Shown here piece by piece: positions 53,929-61,424 of a stretch of 64,000 nucleotides of DNA. Position 1 is the first letter of the stretch; the number at the start of each line of letters is the position of its first letter. A model generated the notes under the pieces. It had not been told where the DNA came from and searched no databases. It saw only the letters and a list, made by a program, of their open reading frames with translations. A program made the translations under genes and the position numbers. Where the stretch lies: the NCBI GenBank assembly GCA_018268595.1, contig JAFDWH010000013.1, positions 1 through 64,000 on the forward strand, written 5' to 3'. Source of the stretch: Actinomycetota bacterium (GTDB lineage Bacteria; Actinomycetota; Thermoleophilia; Solirubrobacterales; Solirubrobacteraceae).

Positions 53929-54312
53929 ATGCCTGGCACGCCCCAGCTCAAGATCGAGGACCTCGGCAAGATCGACATGCTCGACATCGAGGCGCGCGCG
54001 GGAAGGCAGAACGTCCGGCGCACGGAGACAGCGGTGGCGGACGGCTCCTACGGCGAGCCGATCCTGTTCGCGCTGACGCTGCTCACCGCGGCGGCGCTGC
54101 GCGCGTACGTCGCCCACACCGTCGCGAATGTCGAGATGGCGCCCACCAGGGAGCTCACGCAGAAGGTCACGGTATTGCGGGACGGCGAGGTCGTGGAGGT
54201 GCGCGAGATCACGTTCAAGGAGCGCAGGGGCGAGCCGCTCGCCGACACCGTCGTGCGCGAGCTCTCGGCGATCCCCGGCCTCGACACCGCGCTGGGCGAG
54301 CTGGCGACATGA
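53929..54312 (+). CDS. Uncharacterised small protein, gene 2 of unknown operon
   Basis: The 127-residue protein starts MPGTPQLKIEDLGKIDMLDIEARAG. It has one hydrophobic stretch (about 43-65, PILFALTLLTAAALRAYVAHTVA) that could be a membrane helix or a buried core helix. The C-terminal part reads TQKVTVLRDGEVVEVREITFKERRGEP and looks like a small beta domain. Its stop overlaps the start of the HEGTHH gene (ATGA), so the two are translationally coupled. No family is known. The coupling suggests a partner or substrate of the large protein. Confidence 0.7.
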   Translation: MPGTPQLKIEDLGKIDMLDIEARAGRQNVRRTETAVADGSYGEPILFALTLLTAAALRAYVAHTVANVEMAPTRELTQKVTVLRDGEVVEVREITFKERRGEPLADTVVRELSAIPGLDTALGELAT

Positions 54313-56087
54313 CCGGGGCCGACCCGCTCGTCACGCCGCTCGGCGGGCGCAGCGCGATCGACCCGACCACGAACCTCGCACACCTCGCGCAGGTGCGCCT
54401 CGAACAGGACGCCGGCGCGCTGGTCGCGGGCGAGCTCACGAGCGCGGCCCTGCCGGCCTTCCTGCACGAGGGCACGCACCACCTGTGCTTCTTCTCGCCG
54501 GTCGGCCTCACGCTCGCACTGCTGAACATGCGCGCACGCCGCCGAGCGCTCCTGATCGCGTTCCAGACCAGGCCGGTGCCGCTGGAAGCCTCGCCCCGGC
54601 CGGACAGCATCGACGTGCTCGACGACTACGTGCGACAGGACGCGGTCACCCGCGCGCTGAGACCGCTCGCCGAGGGCCTCGCGACCTTCGCGGAGTTCGA
54701 CGCGCTGCCGGGCACGTCGCCCATCTCCACAGAGCTGATGACGATGCTCCTCGGTCACTTCATCCGCCATGCGGATCCGTCGGCGAATCCGTGGGACACG
54801 TTGGCTTCCACCCTCCGCCACGAGCGGTCGGCCCTCCCCTACGCGCATCGCAAGGCGAGCCTGCTCGCGCAGTCGATGGACCCGCTGCAGGGCGGCTACC
54901 TCGCCGGCTACCTGTTCGTCAAGCGGCTGTGGCACCACGCCGCCTCGATCGACTCGCGGCTGGACGACACCGACCTCTTCCTCAGCCTGCTCGTGACCTA
55001 TGTCTACAACGACTTCGGCCTGGTCGCCCACCTGCTCGACTCCGGGACCAGCGACGCGGGCGCGGCGACGGCGATCCTGCGCCACCTCCATGATCGCGTG
55101 GTCAAGCTCATCGGCTCGATGACCGCCGACTGGGTCGACGAGGTCGAGGCCGGGCACGATCAGCCGTTCCTCGACCAGCGGCCCCACGGCGACCTCATGA
55201 GCACGATGCAGCAGATCCCCTCGCTGGGCACCGATCCCGCCCTGGCGGAGGCCGGCCGGGAACGGCTGGCGGCGCTCTATGCCGAGCTGGAGCGCGAGGC
55301 GGGCGACGACGCCGGGCCGCTCGGCGGCCTGCCCTCCCGGCAGCTGTGGGCCGTCGCGCAGCGCCAGCTGCTGCTGCTCGGCGCGCTCGCCGTCGAGGTC
55401 GACGTGAACGAGCGCGGGCACGTGCGCGTCTGGCGAGGGAGCGAGCTGCTCACGTCCGGGCCCGGCATCGACGGCGTGCAGCAGTGCGCCCGCACGCCCG
55501 GGTCGCTCGCGATCTTCGTCAACCCGTGGCGGTGGGGCCGCTTCATGGCGTTCACCGCCAGCGTCGACGGGCACCCGCTGCTCGTCTGGTTCAGTCGCGA
55601 CGTCAGTGCCGTGCTCAAGGAGCAGTTCCTCCAGTTCCTGACCGACCCTGTGCTCGCAGCGACCGCAGACCGGGCTCAAGCCGTGGTCGTGGAAGCCCAC
55701 CTGCGCCAGGACGAGACCGCCCAGATCGTGCTCGCCGCGGTGCGCGACCAGCTCGAGCACTGGAGCAGGCAGCTCTACTCGATGACCGCGCTGGCGTTCG
55801 TGGAGCCCGGCGCGCTGGACGCGACGGTCGATCGCATGACCCCGGACGGGCTGCTCCCCATCCTCGGAAGCCTGCCCCACCTCCGCGCGCTGGCCTGGTT
55901 GAGCCTCAACTGGATGCTCCATGACGACCCGCAGGAGCTGGCCGGCGCGTTCCGGGAGGCCGAGGTCTTCCACGGCGCCGGGCCCGAGCTCTGGCCGGTC
56001 GTGGAGGAGATCGTCGTCCGCGCACAGGCAGCACTCGGCGAGCCGCTCCTGATCAGAGGCGCCCGCTTCGTGAGCTGCACCGTCTGA
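54309..56087 (+). CDS. Putative zinc metallopeptidase-like protein (HEGTHH), gene 3 of unknown operon
   Basis: The 592-residue protein has the motif FLHEGTHHLCFFSP (H53, E54, H57, H58), an HExxH-type zinc site. About 65 residues on lies LAEGLATFAEFD (E122), a fitting third ligand for a gluzincin-type peptidase. The rest is mostly helical and has no membrane segment or signal, so it should act in the cytoplasm. Later blocks include SLLAQSMDPLQGGYLAGYLFVKRLWHH and LPHLRALAWLSLNWMLHDDPQELAGAF. I recognise no family. Coupled to gene 2 by ATGA. A protease that cuts gene 1 or 2 products, or a target outside, is a testable guess. Confidence 0.8.
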   Translation: MTGADPLVTPLGGRSAIDPTTNLAHLAQVRLEQDAGALVAGELTSAALPAFLHEGTHHLCFFSPVGLTLALLNMRARRRALLIAFQTRPVPLEASPRPDSIDVLDDYVRQDAVTRALRPLAEGLATFAEFDALPGTSPISTELMTMLLGHFIRHADPSANPWDTLASTLRHERSALPYAHRKASLLAQSMDPLQGGYLAGYLFVKRLWHHAASIDSRLDDTDLFLSLLVTYVYNDFGLVAHLLDSGTSDAGAATAILRHLHDRVVKLIGSMTADWVDEVEAGHDQPFLDQRPHGDLMSTMQQIPSLGTDPALAEAGRERLAALYAELEREAGDDAGPLGGLPSRQLWAVAQRQLLLLGALAVEVDVNERGHVRVWRGSELLTSGPGIDGVQQCARTPGSLAIFVNPWRWGRFMAFTASVDGHPLLVWFSRDVSAVLKEQFLQFLTDPVLAATADRAQAVVVEAHLRQDETAQIVLAAVRDQLEHWSRQLYSMTALAFVEPGALDATVDRMTPDGLLPILGSLPHLRALAWLSLNWMLHDDPQELAGAFREAEVFHGAGPELWPVVEEIVVRAQAALGEPLLIRGARFVSCTV

Positions 56088-56163
56088 GGACAGCCGCCGC
56101 GAACCGCCGATCGGACGGGTCGGACTCGCCGACGCTGACCTTGCGATTGGCTCCCCGTAGCGC

Positions 56164-56181
56164 GGGTCCCACCTGGGTCCC
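56164..56181 (+). repeat. Paired GGGTCCC repeats near inner right end (arm-site candidates)
   Basis: GGGTCCC at 56164-56170 and 56175-56181, 11 bp apart and about 130-150 bp inside the tRNA remnant. They mirror the pair at 34911 and 34923, so both ends of the main element carry the same heptamer. Confidence 0.5.
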
Positions 56182-56311
56182 AACCCGCTTGTCAGCTCCA
56201 GTCCACGCCAGTACCCTCCAGTCATGCCGTGTCATCGAAACACGGCGATGTGCAGGGACTTCAGCGGACTCCGCACGACCCAGCCAGACCCATCGGACCG
56301 CCCGGGTCTCG

Positions 56312-56355
56312 ATGGTAAGGAAGGGGTCATCGGTTCGAGTCCGATGGAGGGCTCT
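56312..56355 (+). repeat. tRNA 3'-end remnant with compensatory T-arm (inner attachment site)
   Basis: The block ATGGTAAGGAAGGGGTC is identical to the tRNA-Thr copy. The T-arm then reads ATCGG-TTCGAGT-CCGAT instead of GCGGG-TTCGAGT-CCCGC, with both stem strands changed together. It ends in GGAGGGCTCT. It is thus the 3' half of a different functional tRNA, carried as attR of the main element. Its own hairpin terminator follows. Confidence 0.85.
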
Positions 56356-56361
56356 GCGAGG

Positions 56362-56384
56362 AAGCCCCGCTCATGGCGGGGTTT
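56362..56384 (+). terminator. Hairpin after tRNA remnant
   Basis: AAGCCCCGC pairs with GCGGGGTTT around the loop TCATG; T residues follow. It matches the position of the terminators after the other two tRNA 3' ends. Confidence 0.65.
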
Positions 56385-56428
56385 CGTCGTTTCGGAGGGT
56401 CGGCGCTGCTTGGGCGTCAGATGGCGGC

Positions 56429-56445
56429 GGGTACGAAACGGGTAC
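56429..56445 (+). repeat. Paired GGGTAC repeats at left of 1.1-kb remnant
   Basis: GGGTAC at 56429 and 56440, 11 bp apart, about 75 bp inside the tRNA remnant. Three more copies with the same spacing lie at the other end (57292, 57303, 57314). Confidence 0.5.
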
Positions 56446-56558
56446 CGCGGCAGGGCCACCAACGATTAGCCATGCGGGCGGTGCTCGCCGCGGTCGCGCG
56501 AGCGTCTGTGCCGGCCGCACCGGGTTTCGCCGAATTCCCCTCGGCGCGCTCGCGCGCG

Positions 56559-56921
56559 TCAGGCCGCGTGCGCCAGCTCGCGCATGCGGCCGAGCGGGTG
56601 GCGGCCGACGTGCGTGGCGACCGCGTACGGCTCCCGGTCGCGGCCGTGCGCGCGCCACTGCACGAGCACCGGCGTCAGGCCGCGCACACCGTCGAGCCAA
56701 TGCAGCACCGGGTTGTGCCGGCGCGGGATCAACAGGATCTCGTGCTCGGCGGTCACGACCACGACGGCCTTGCCCTCGTCGTGCAGCAGTTCCCACGCAG
56801 CTCTGTCTGCCCACGGCTGATCGCCCGGCAGGAACGAGACGTGATCCGGGTAGCCGAGATCGTCGTCCGCCAGCGCGGCCCGCGTGAACAGCTCGTGCAT
56901 CTTGTCCTGGACGTCGGTCAT
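56559..56921 (-). CDS. Uncharacterised protein in element remnant
   Basis: The 120-residue protein starts MTDVQDKMHELFTRAALADDD and is soluble and acidic at the start. Blocks include DHVSFLPGDQPWADRAAWELLHDEGKAVVVV, EHEILLIPRRHNPVLHWLDGVRGLTPVLVQWRAHGRDREPYAVATH. It looks like a small alpha/beta fold. Its ATG overlaps the stop of the upstream gene (ATGA), so the two are made as a pair. The two small genes are all that remains between the attachment sites. A toxin-antitoxin-like pair is possible but nothing proves it. Confidence 0.6.
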   Translation of the reverse strand: MTDVQDKMHELFTRAALADDDLGYPDHVSFLPGDQPWADRAAWELLHDEGKAVVVVTAEHEILLIPRRHNPVLHWLDGVRGLTPVLVQWRAHGRDREPYAVATHVGRHPLGRMRELAHAA

Positions 56922-57265
56922 CGCGTGGACTCCCACTCGCGAACGATAGCGGCCCACGAATCCCGGCACGCGAGTATCGCGGCCTGCATCGCGTCGTTCA
57001 CCGGCCCGCGCGTCACGGTCGGCGGCTGCTTCTCATCGCCGACGTAGCGGTGCTCGTGATGCTCGTCCGGGTCGTGCGCGTTGTCAAACACGCGCACCGT
57101 GTGCCAGCGTCCCTCGCGGCGCGCCATCAGCACGACGGCGTACTCGACTGGATGCGTGCTCGACCGCGTGATCTCGATGCGCACATCGTCGTCCGGTCGC
57201 TCCTCGCGGCTTCGATCCTTGGGACTCACGACCAGCCATGAAAGCCGCCCGGCCGGACTGACCAC
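56918..57265 (-). CDS. Uncharacterised partner protein in element remnant
   Basis: The frame gives about 115 residues from GTG 57265, or 122 from TTG 57286. VSPAGRLSWLVVSPKDRSREERPDDDVRIEITRSS begins the core, then HPVEYAVVLMARREGRWHTVRVFDNAHDPDEHHEHRYVGDEKQPPTV. This short beta-type core with a histidine-rich middle resembles small DUF7718-like proteins that pair with a second small gene on actinobacterial mobile DNA; the match is from memory and uncertain. The stop overlaps the next gene (ATGA). The start is unresolved because no clear ribosome-binding site is visible. Confidence 0.55.
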   Translation of the reverse strand: MVSPAGRLSWLVVSPKDRSREERPDDDVRIEITRSSTHPVEYAVVLMARREGRWHTVRVFDNAHDPDEHHEHRYVGDEKQPPTVTRGPVNDAMQAAILACRDSWAAIVREWESTR

Positions 57266-57291
57266 ATCTATCTGTGCAATGACCAACCGGC

Positions 57292-57319
57292 GGGTACCGC
57301 GCGGGTACACGACGGGTAC
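57292..57319 (+). repeat. Triple GGGTAC repeats at right end of remnant
   Basis: GGGTAC at 57292, 57303 and 57314, each 11 bp apart, about 90-115 bp inside attR. With the pair at 56429 they bracket the remnant and look like integrase arm sites of a second, now lost, recombinase. Confidence 0.5.
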
Positions 57320-57406
57320 CCAGCACGTGCCTCGATGGTCCGGGGAGCTGGCCGAAATCCGCGTCCTGCCTGGACAGCGGAACACCATCGGGAACCCCCG
57401 GCGACG

Positions 57407-57451
57407 ATGGTAAGGAAGGGGTCGCGGGTTCGAGTCCCGCGGAGGGCTCTC
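57407..57451 (+). repeat. Right attachment site (attR)
   Basis: A 45-bp exact direct copy of 34792-34836 (ATGGTAAGG... to ...GGGCTCTC). A hairpin terminator follows at once. This is where the chromosomal tRNA 3' end stood before integration. Confidence 0.9.
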
Positions 57452-57452
57452 A

Positions 57453-57475
57453 AAAGCGCCTGCATCGGGCGCTTT
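57453..57475 (+). terminator. Hairpin after attR
   Basis: AAAGCGCC pairs perfectly with GGCGCTTT around loop TGCATCG, followed by CTTGTT. It is probably the original terminator of the tRNA-Thr gene. Confidence 0.75.
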
Positions 57476-57496
57476 CTTGTTATCGCGACCGCCCCT

Positions 57497-57522
57497 TGTA
57501 TCGTGTATCGATACGCGATACA
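57497..57522. promoter_or_regulatory. 26-bp near-perfect palindrome before HTH/toxin operon
   Basis: A dyad of TGTATCG and CGATACA arms around GTATCGATAC; 24 of 26 positions match. It lies 11 bp before the ATG of the HTH gene, so that protein probably autoregulates here. Confidence 0.65.
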
Positions 57523-57533
57523 GTTCCTCGGGA

Positions 57534-58052
57534 ATGCAGGCGGCAGACCTTCTCTCGCTCCTGGCACTCCTTCGACAGGGCCGCGACGAAACGTGGACCG
57601 TGCGGTCGCTCGCAGCTGAGCTGCACCTGCCTCCCGCGGCGGTCCAGCGCTCCCTTGCACGCTTGGGCGAGACGCCCGTCTACGACGCCGCGCGTCGTCG
57701 GATCGACCGCTCGGCTGCGATGGAGCTGCTGACGCATGCCCTGCCGTTCGTCGCCCCGGCACGCCTCGGCGGCCCCACACGCGGGGTCCGCACCGCCTGG
57801 GCGGCGCCGGTCCTCGCCGACCGCTTCGCGCCGACCGACGAGCTGCCCCCGCTCTGGCCCGCCCCGGAGGGCGACGCCCGCGGGTTGACCGTCGAGCCGG
57901 TGCACCCCGCAGTCGTCGAGCTTGCGGCGAACGACTCCTGGATGTACGACATGCTTGCGCTCATCGACGGCATCCGCATCGGCGACGCCCGCGTGCGCGG
58001 CGTCGCGCGAGAGCTGCTGAACGAGCGCCTCGCGCAGGCGGCCGCCGCGTGA
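57534..58052 (+). CDS. Winged-HTH protein, partner of AbiEii-like toxin
   Basis: The 172-residue protein starts MQAADLLSLLALLRQGRDETWTVRSLAAELHLPPAAVQRSLARLGETPVYDAARRRIDRSAAMELL, an N-terminal winged HTH (about 8-65). The C-terminal half ends with VHPAVVELAANDSWMYDMLALIDGIRIGDARVRGVARELLNERL. It is coupled by a 4-bp overlap to a nucleotidyltransferase gene. Such HTH/nucleotidyltransferase pairs act as antitoxin and toxin (AbiEi/AbiEii type). The 26-bp palindrome directly upstream fits autoregulation. Confidence 0.8.
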   Translation: MQAADLLSLLALLRQGRDETWTVRSLAAELHLPPAAVQRSLARLGETPVYDAARRRIDRSAAMELLTHALPFVAPARLGGPTRGVRTAWAAPVLADRFAPTDELPPLWPAPEGDARGLTVEPVHPAVVELAANDSWMYDMLALIDGIRIGDARVRGVARELLNERLAQAAAA

Positions 58053-58682
58053 GCATCGCGTTGCTCGAGCTTGCAGCCGCCGCCCTGGGCGAGCTTGTGG
58101 ACGAGGTGGTCTTCACAGGGGGAGCGACGGTCGGGCTGTGGATCACCGATCCCGCCGCGCCCGAGCCGCGCCCGACCGAGGATGTCGACGTCATCGTCGA
58201 GATCACCACGCGTGGCGCGTTCGCCGACTTCGAACAACGCATGCGCGATCGTGGCTTCCACCACGATCAGCTCGGCGGCGTCATCTGCCGCTGGCGACAT
58301 GCCGACAGCGGCCTGGCGCTCGACGCGATGCCGACGAACCCGGCCATCCTCGGCTTCGAGAGCCGCTGGCAACGCCCCGCCGTTCCCCGCGCGATCGTCC
58401 GCCGGCTTCCTTCGGGCGCGTCGATCGCGGCCGTGTCGCCGCCCGACCTCATCGCCACCAAGCATCGTCAGCCTGCTCGACGGCCGCACGGAACTCGTCC
58501 GTGAGATCGCCGACGCGCCTGCCGATCTGCGCGCGTACATCACGACCGAACTGACGCGCCACCAGGCCGACTGGATCTTCATGGATGGCGTCTACGCCGC
58601 CCTACTCCCTGACGACGCCAGCCAAGCCCGCGTCGAGCGCATCGTCATGCCGCGAATGAGAGCGATCATCGGCGTCGGCTGA
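58049..58682 (+). pseudogene. Broken AbiEii-like nucleotidyltransferase toxin
   Basis: Frame one (58049-58504) reads ELVDEVVFTGGATVGLWITDP ... TEDVDVIVEI, the GG(S/T)...DxD nucleotidyltransferase core, and reaches VSPPDLIATK. Family members then continue with a region of about 20 residues ending in a LEDIVSLLDGR-like block. Here the frame goes instead into QPARRPHGTRP and stops. The missing C-terminal part (IVSLLDGRTELVREIADAPADLRAYI...) is found in another frame up to 58682. A deletion with frameshift has joined ATK to the middle of the next block, so the toxin is probably inactive. Confidence 0.8.
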
Positions 58683-58720
58683 TCGACGACCCTCGGAGCT
58701 GCTCGGGCTGCTGTAGGGAG

Positions 58721-59155
58721 CTACTCCCCCTCCCCACCCACCAACTCCGCCAGCCGGTCGCCGGCGACCTGGACGAGGCGGCCGACGAGCGGGTTGATGA
58801 CGAGGGCGGTGACCGAGCCGGCGAGGGCGGGGAGGTTGCGGCGGAACCAGCGAGTGACGTACTGGATCGTGGTGAGGTCCGGCTGCTGCGCGAAGACCGC
58901 TTGCTGCAGCTCCTCGACGCGCTCGACCGCGGCGGCGCGCTGTTCGGGCGGCGCCTGCGCGGCGACCTGCTCGCGCAGGTGCGCGAACGCGAGCCGGACC
59001 TGCTCGCGCTCGGCCTCGGTCACCGCCGCGACCGCGGCGTCGCCGAGCGCCTGACGCTGCTCGATCTCGTTGCCGATCGCGATCTGGCCGGCGTTCGACC
59101 CGGTCACGTTGACGTTCGCGCTGATCGCGTCGCCTGCTCGCTCGTCGTCGCGCAT
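58721..59155 (-). CDS. Small partner protein of STAND ATPase with GQIAIGN motif
   Basis: The 144-residue protein begins with a Gly/Asn/Val segment NVNVTGSNAGQIAIGNEIEQRQA. This is nearly the same as the segment GGQIAVGSHNLQIHAD in the STAND gene 8 bp upstream. A helical middle (VTEAEREQVRLAFAHLREQVAAQAPPEQRAAAVERVEELQQAV) looks like a coiled coil. A C-terminal hydrophobic part (LPALAGSVTALVINPLVG) may insert in the membrane. Motifs like this occur in bacterial STAND/effector-associated systems. It is the second gene of the operon. Confidence 0.75.
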   Translation of the reverse strand: MRDDERAGDAISANVNVTGSNAGQIAIGNEIEQRQALGDAAVAAVTEAEREQVRLAFAHLREQVAAQAPPEQRAAAVERVEELQQAVFAQQPDLTTIQYVTRWFRRNLPALAGSVTALVINPLVGRLVQVAGDRLAELVGGEGE

Positions 59156-59163
59156 CGCCCCTC

Positions 59164-61311
59164 CTATCTCGGTTGTCTGAACGGGGGTGGCGCGGTCGTG
59201 GTCGACAGGGTCGTGGCGTGCTCCCGCAGCAGGACGCTCGGATTGTGCGTCGGACGCGAGCTGACGACCTTCGCGCCGCCTTCGAGCGTCGCGGTGCTCG
59301 GGCTCCCGGCGAACGACAGCAGCGCGCTCACGCGCTCCGCGCCGGCGGTGTACTCGATCGACAGCGTGCAGCCGCCCTGCCCCACCTGCAGCGGCTGCGG
59401 GCATCTCGCCACCGAGACCCTGAACGCGTCGCTGTTGACGCTCGGCTGGACGGCGATCGGCCCGGGGCCGAGGTCGGCGACCGTCACCGTCCCGGTGTCG
59501 GGCCCGTCGACGTCGGTCCACGCGTAGGCGAGCTTGCCGGTTATCGACAGCTGCGGCGGGCCGCTCGGCCCCGGTCTCGGCCCCGGCGCCGGCCCGCGTC
59601 CGGGCGCCGGTCTCGCCGGCGTGGAGGTCGGCGGGACGGTCGTCGTCGGCGGGACGGTCGTCGTCGGAAGCGTGGTGGTGACCGAGCGCGCGCCCGAGTC
59701 GCCGGCGAGCTTCGCCGATCCCGGCGACGACCCGTTCGACCCGAGCAGCAGCGCCGCCGCGACGCCGAGCGCCAGCCCGGCACCGCCGAGCGCGATCCAG
59801 CCCTTCCCCGGCGCGCGTCCGCCCTGCTGCCCGCCGCCGGTCGGCAACACGCCGAACAGCAGCGACAGGTTGTGTGCGGTCACGGCGGTGCCCGCCTCGT
59901 CGCCCAGCTCCCGCCGCAGCGCCAGCGCGCGCTGCAGCCGCGCGACGCCGCCGCGGTCCCCCAGGCAGCCGGCGCGCGTGCCGAGCTGATGCAGCGCCCA
60001 CGCCGCCGCGGCGCGGTCGCCGCCGCGCTCCGCCGCCGCCAGCGCGCGCTCCAGCGCGACCGCCCATGCGCCCCAGCGCCCGCTGCGCGCCAGCAGCCCG
60101 TCGGCCGCGCGTGCGAGCGCGAGCAGGTCGCGCCGCTCGGCGGCACCGCCGTCGCCGGCGCCGAGCAGCGCGGCGAGGATCGCCGGCACGTCCTCCACCG
60201 GCCGCTCCTCCATGTCGGTCGCGAGCCGCTCGCGCGTGCGGCGCAGCAGCAGCGTGACGTCCGCCCCGTCCACCCCGCCCGCCCGGACCTCGAGCGTCGC
60301 GCTCCAGCGCGGGCTGTGCGCCTGCGCCGCGCCGCGCGCCCGCAGCCGCTCCAGCAGCGCCGCCGCGTCGGGCACGCCGGCGATCGCCGCGACGTCGTCG
60401 ACGTGCACCGCGGCCGGCGCCAGCAGCTCGAGGACGGCCAGCACGCGTCGCTCCTCCTCGTCGAGCCCGTCGCGCACCGCCGCCTCCAGCTCGGCCGGGA
60501 CCCCGAGCGGCAGCGTGCCACCGCGCGCGAGCGCGGCCGCCTGCACGACGCTCAGCGGGCGCCCGCCGGCGCGGCGGCACAGCGCCGCGGCCGGTCCGCG
60601 CTCGTCGTCGCGCAGCGGCCGGCCCAGCTCCCGCTCGAACAGCGCGAGCGCGGCCTCGTCGGCGAGGCCGCCCAGCTCGAACGTGCGCTCCTCCCCCCAC
60701 AGCCCGCGCCGCTCGGACGCCAGCAGGAAGCGGCACGCGGGCGCGCAGTCGAGCAGCTCGCAGACGTCGTCGCGCTCCTGTTGCACGTCGTCGAGCACGA
60801 CGAGCGCGCGGCGGTCGGCGAGCAGCCGGCGCAGCTCGAACGGCGTCGGCTGGCACGGCGCGTCGCTCTCGTAGAAGGCGTCGAACAGGAAGCGCTCGAC
60901 GTCCTCGCGCGGCTGGCCGGCCACGCGCACGTACACGACGCCGTGCTCGAGCGTCGCCGCCGCCAGGTGCGCGAGGCGCCGCAGCAGGCTCGTCTTGCCG
61001 CCGCCCGCCGGCGCCGTCAGCCCGACGCTGTGACCGGCGGCGAGCAGGCCCGCGACCTCCTCCAGCTCGCGCTCGCGCCCGAGCAGCTGCGGGAAGTCGC
61101 GCGGCTGCAGCACGACCGGCACGGCCCGCGCCCGCACCGCCGGCGCCTGCCCCGCGACGTGGACGATCGCGCCGTGGTCGGCGTGGATCTGCAGGTTGTG
61201 CGAGCCGACCGCGATCTGGCCGCCGATCTCCTGCGCGGAGATCTCGGCGACGATCGCCTCCGCCCGCTCCCCGGCCGCTGTCCCGCTCGCGGCGCGCGCG
61301 CGACGCCACAC
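59164..61311 (-). CDS. Membrane-anchored STAND (NB-ARC) ATPase
   Basis: The 715-residue protein starts at GTG behind AAGGAG (6-nt spacing). An N-terminal GGQIAVGSHNLQIHADHG segment (30-47) precedes an NB-ARC domain with Walker A APAGGGKTS (K106) and Walker B ALVVLDDV (D174, D175). Winged-helix and TPR-like helical repeats continue to about residue 490 (WGAWAVALERALAAAERGGDRAAAAWALHQLG). A membrane helix at about 504-524 is followed by a Thr/Pro-rich stalk and an ASH-like beta domain (LSITGKLAYAWTDVDGPDTGTVTV) that should lie outside. This joins an internal STAND switch to an external domain, an uncommon arrangement. Confidence 0.88.
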   Translation of the reverse strand: MWRRARAASGTAAGERAEAIVAEISAQEIGGQIAVGSHNLQIHADHGAIVHVAGQAPAVRARAVPVVLQPRDFPQLLGRERELEEVAGLLAAGHSVGLTAPAGGGKTSLLRRLAHLAAATLEHGVVYVRVAGQPREDVERFLFDAFYESDAPCQPTPFELRRLLADRRALVVLDDVQQERDDVCELLDCAPACRFLLASERRGLWGEERTFELGGLADEAALALFERELGRPLRDDERGPAAALCRRAGGRPLSVVQAAALARGGTLPLGVPAELEAAVRDGLDEEERRVLAVLELLAPAAVHVDDVAAIAGVPDAAALLERLRARGAAQAHSPRWSATLEVRAGGVDGADVTLLLRRTRERLATDMEERPVEDVPAILAALLGAGDGGAAERRDLLALARAADGLLARSGRWGAWAVALERALAAAERGGDRAAAAWALHQLGTRAGCLGDRGGVARLQRALALRRELGDEAGTAVTAHNLSLLFGVLPTGGGQQGGRAPGKGWIALGGAGLALGVAAALLLGSNGSSPGSAKLAGDSGARSVTTTLPTTTVPPTTTVPPTSTPARPAPGRGPAPGPRPGPSGPPQLSITGKLAYAWTDVDGPDTGTVTVADLGPGPIAVQPSVNSDAFRVSVARCPQPLQVGQGGCTLSIEYTAGAERVSALLSFAGSPSTATLEGGAKVVSSRPTHNPSVLLREHATTLSTTTAPPPFRQPR

Positions 61312-61406
61312 GATGGACTCCTTTACAGCACGTTGCCCCTGCGCGCAGGCTAGAGCAACCGCACCCGACCGATCAAGGACTTTGGTGCATTGGGCGCGCA
61401 ACGTCT

Positions 61407-61422
61407 GTTAGGCTTCCCTAAC
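61407..61422. promoter_or_regulatory. IdeR/DtxR-like iron box
   Basis: GTTAGG and CCTAAC arms around CTTC form a 16-bp dyad matching the core of IdeR/DtxR iron boxes. It ends 2 bp before the permease ATG, so iron-loaded repressor would block transcription or translation directly. Confidence 0.75.
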
Positions 61423-61424
61423 CC

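Larger units (their letters stand above)
56088..56558. other. Gap holding inner element end and tRNA remnant
   Basis: This 470-bp gap contains paired GGGTCCC repeats (56164-56181), a divergent tRNA 3' end (56312-56355), a hairpin terminator (56362-56384) and paired GGGTAC repeats (56429-56445). No gene is convincing in it. Confidence 0.7.

Noticed and set aside
58721-61309. A single 862-residue minus-strand frame as one fusion protein
   Set aside because: Only its C-terminal 144 residues look real; the rest is a shifted reading of the STAND ATPase gene, which has its own strong start and domains.
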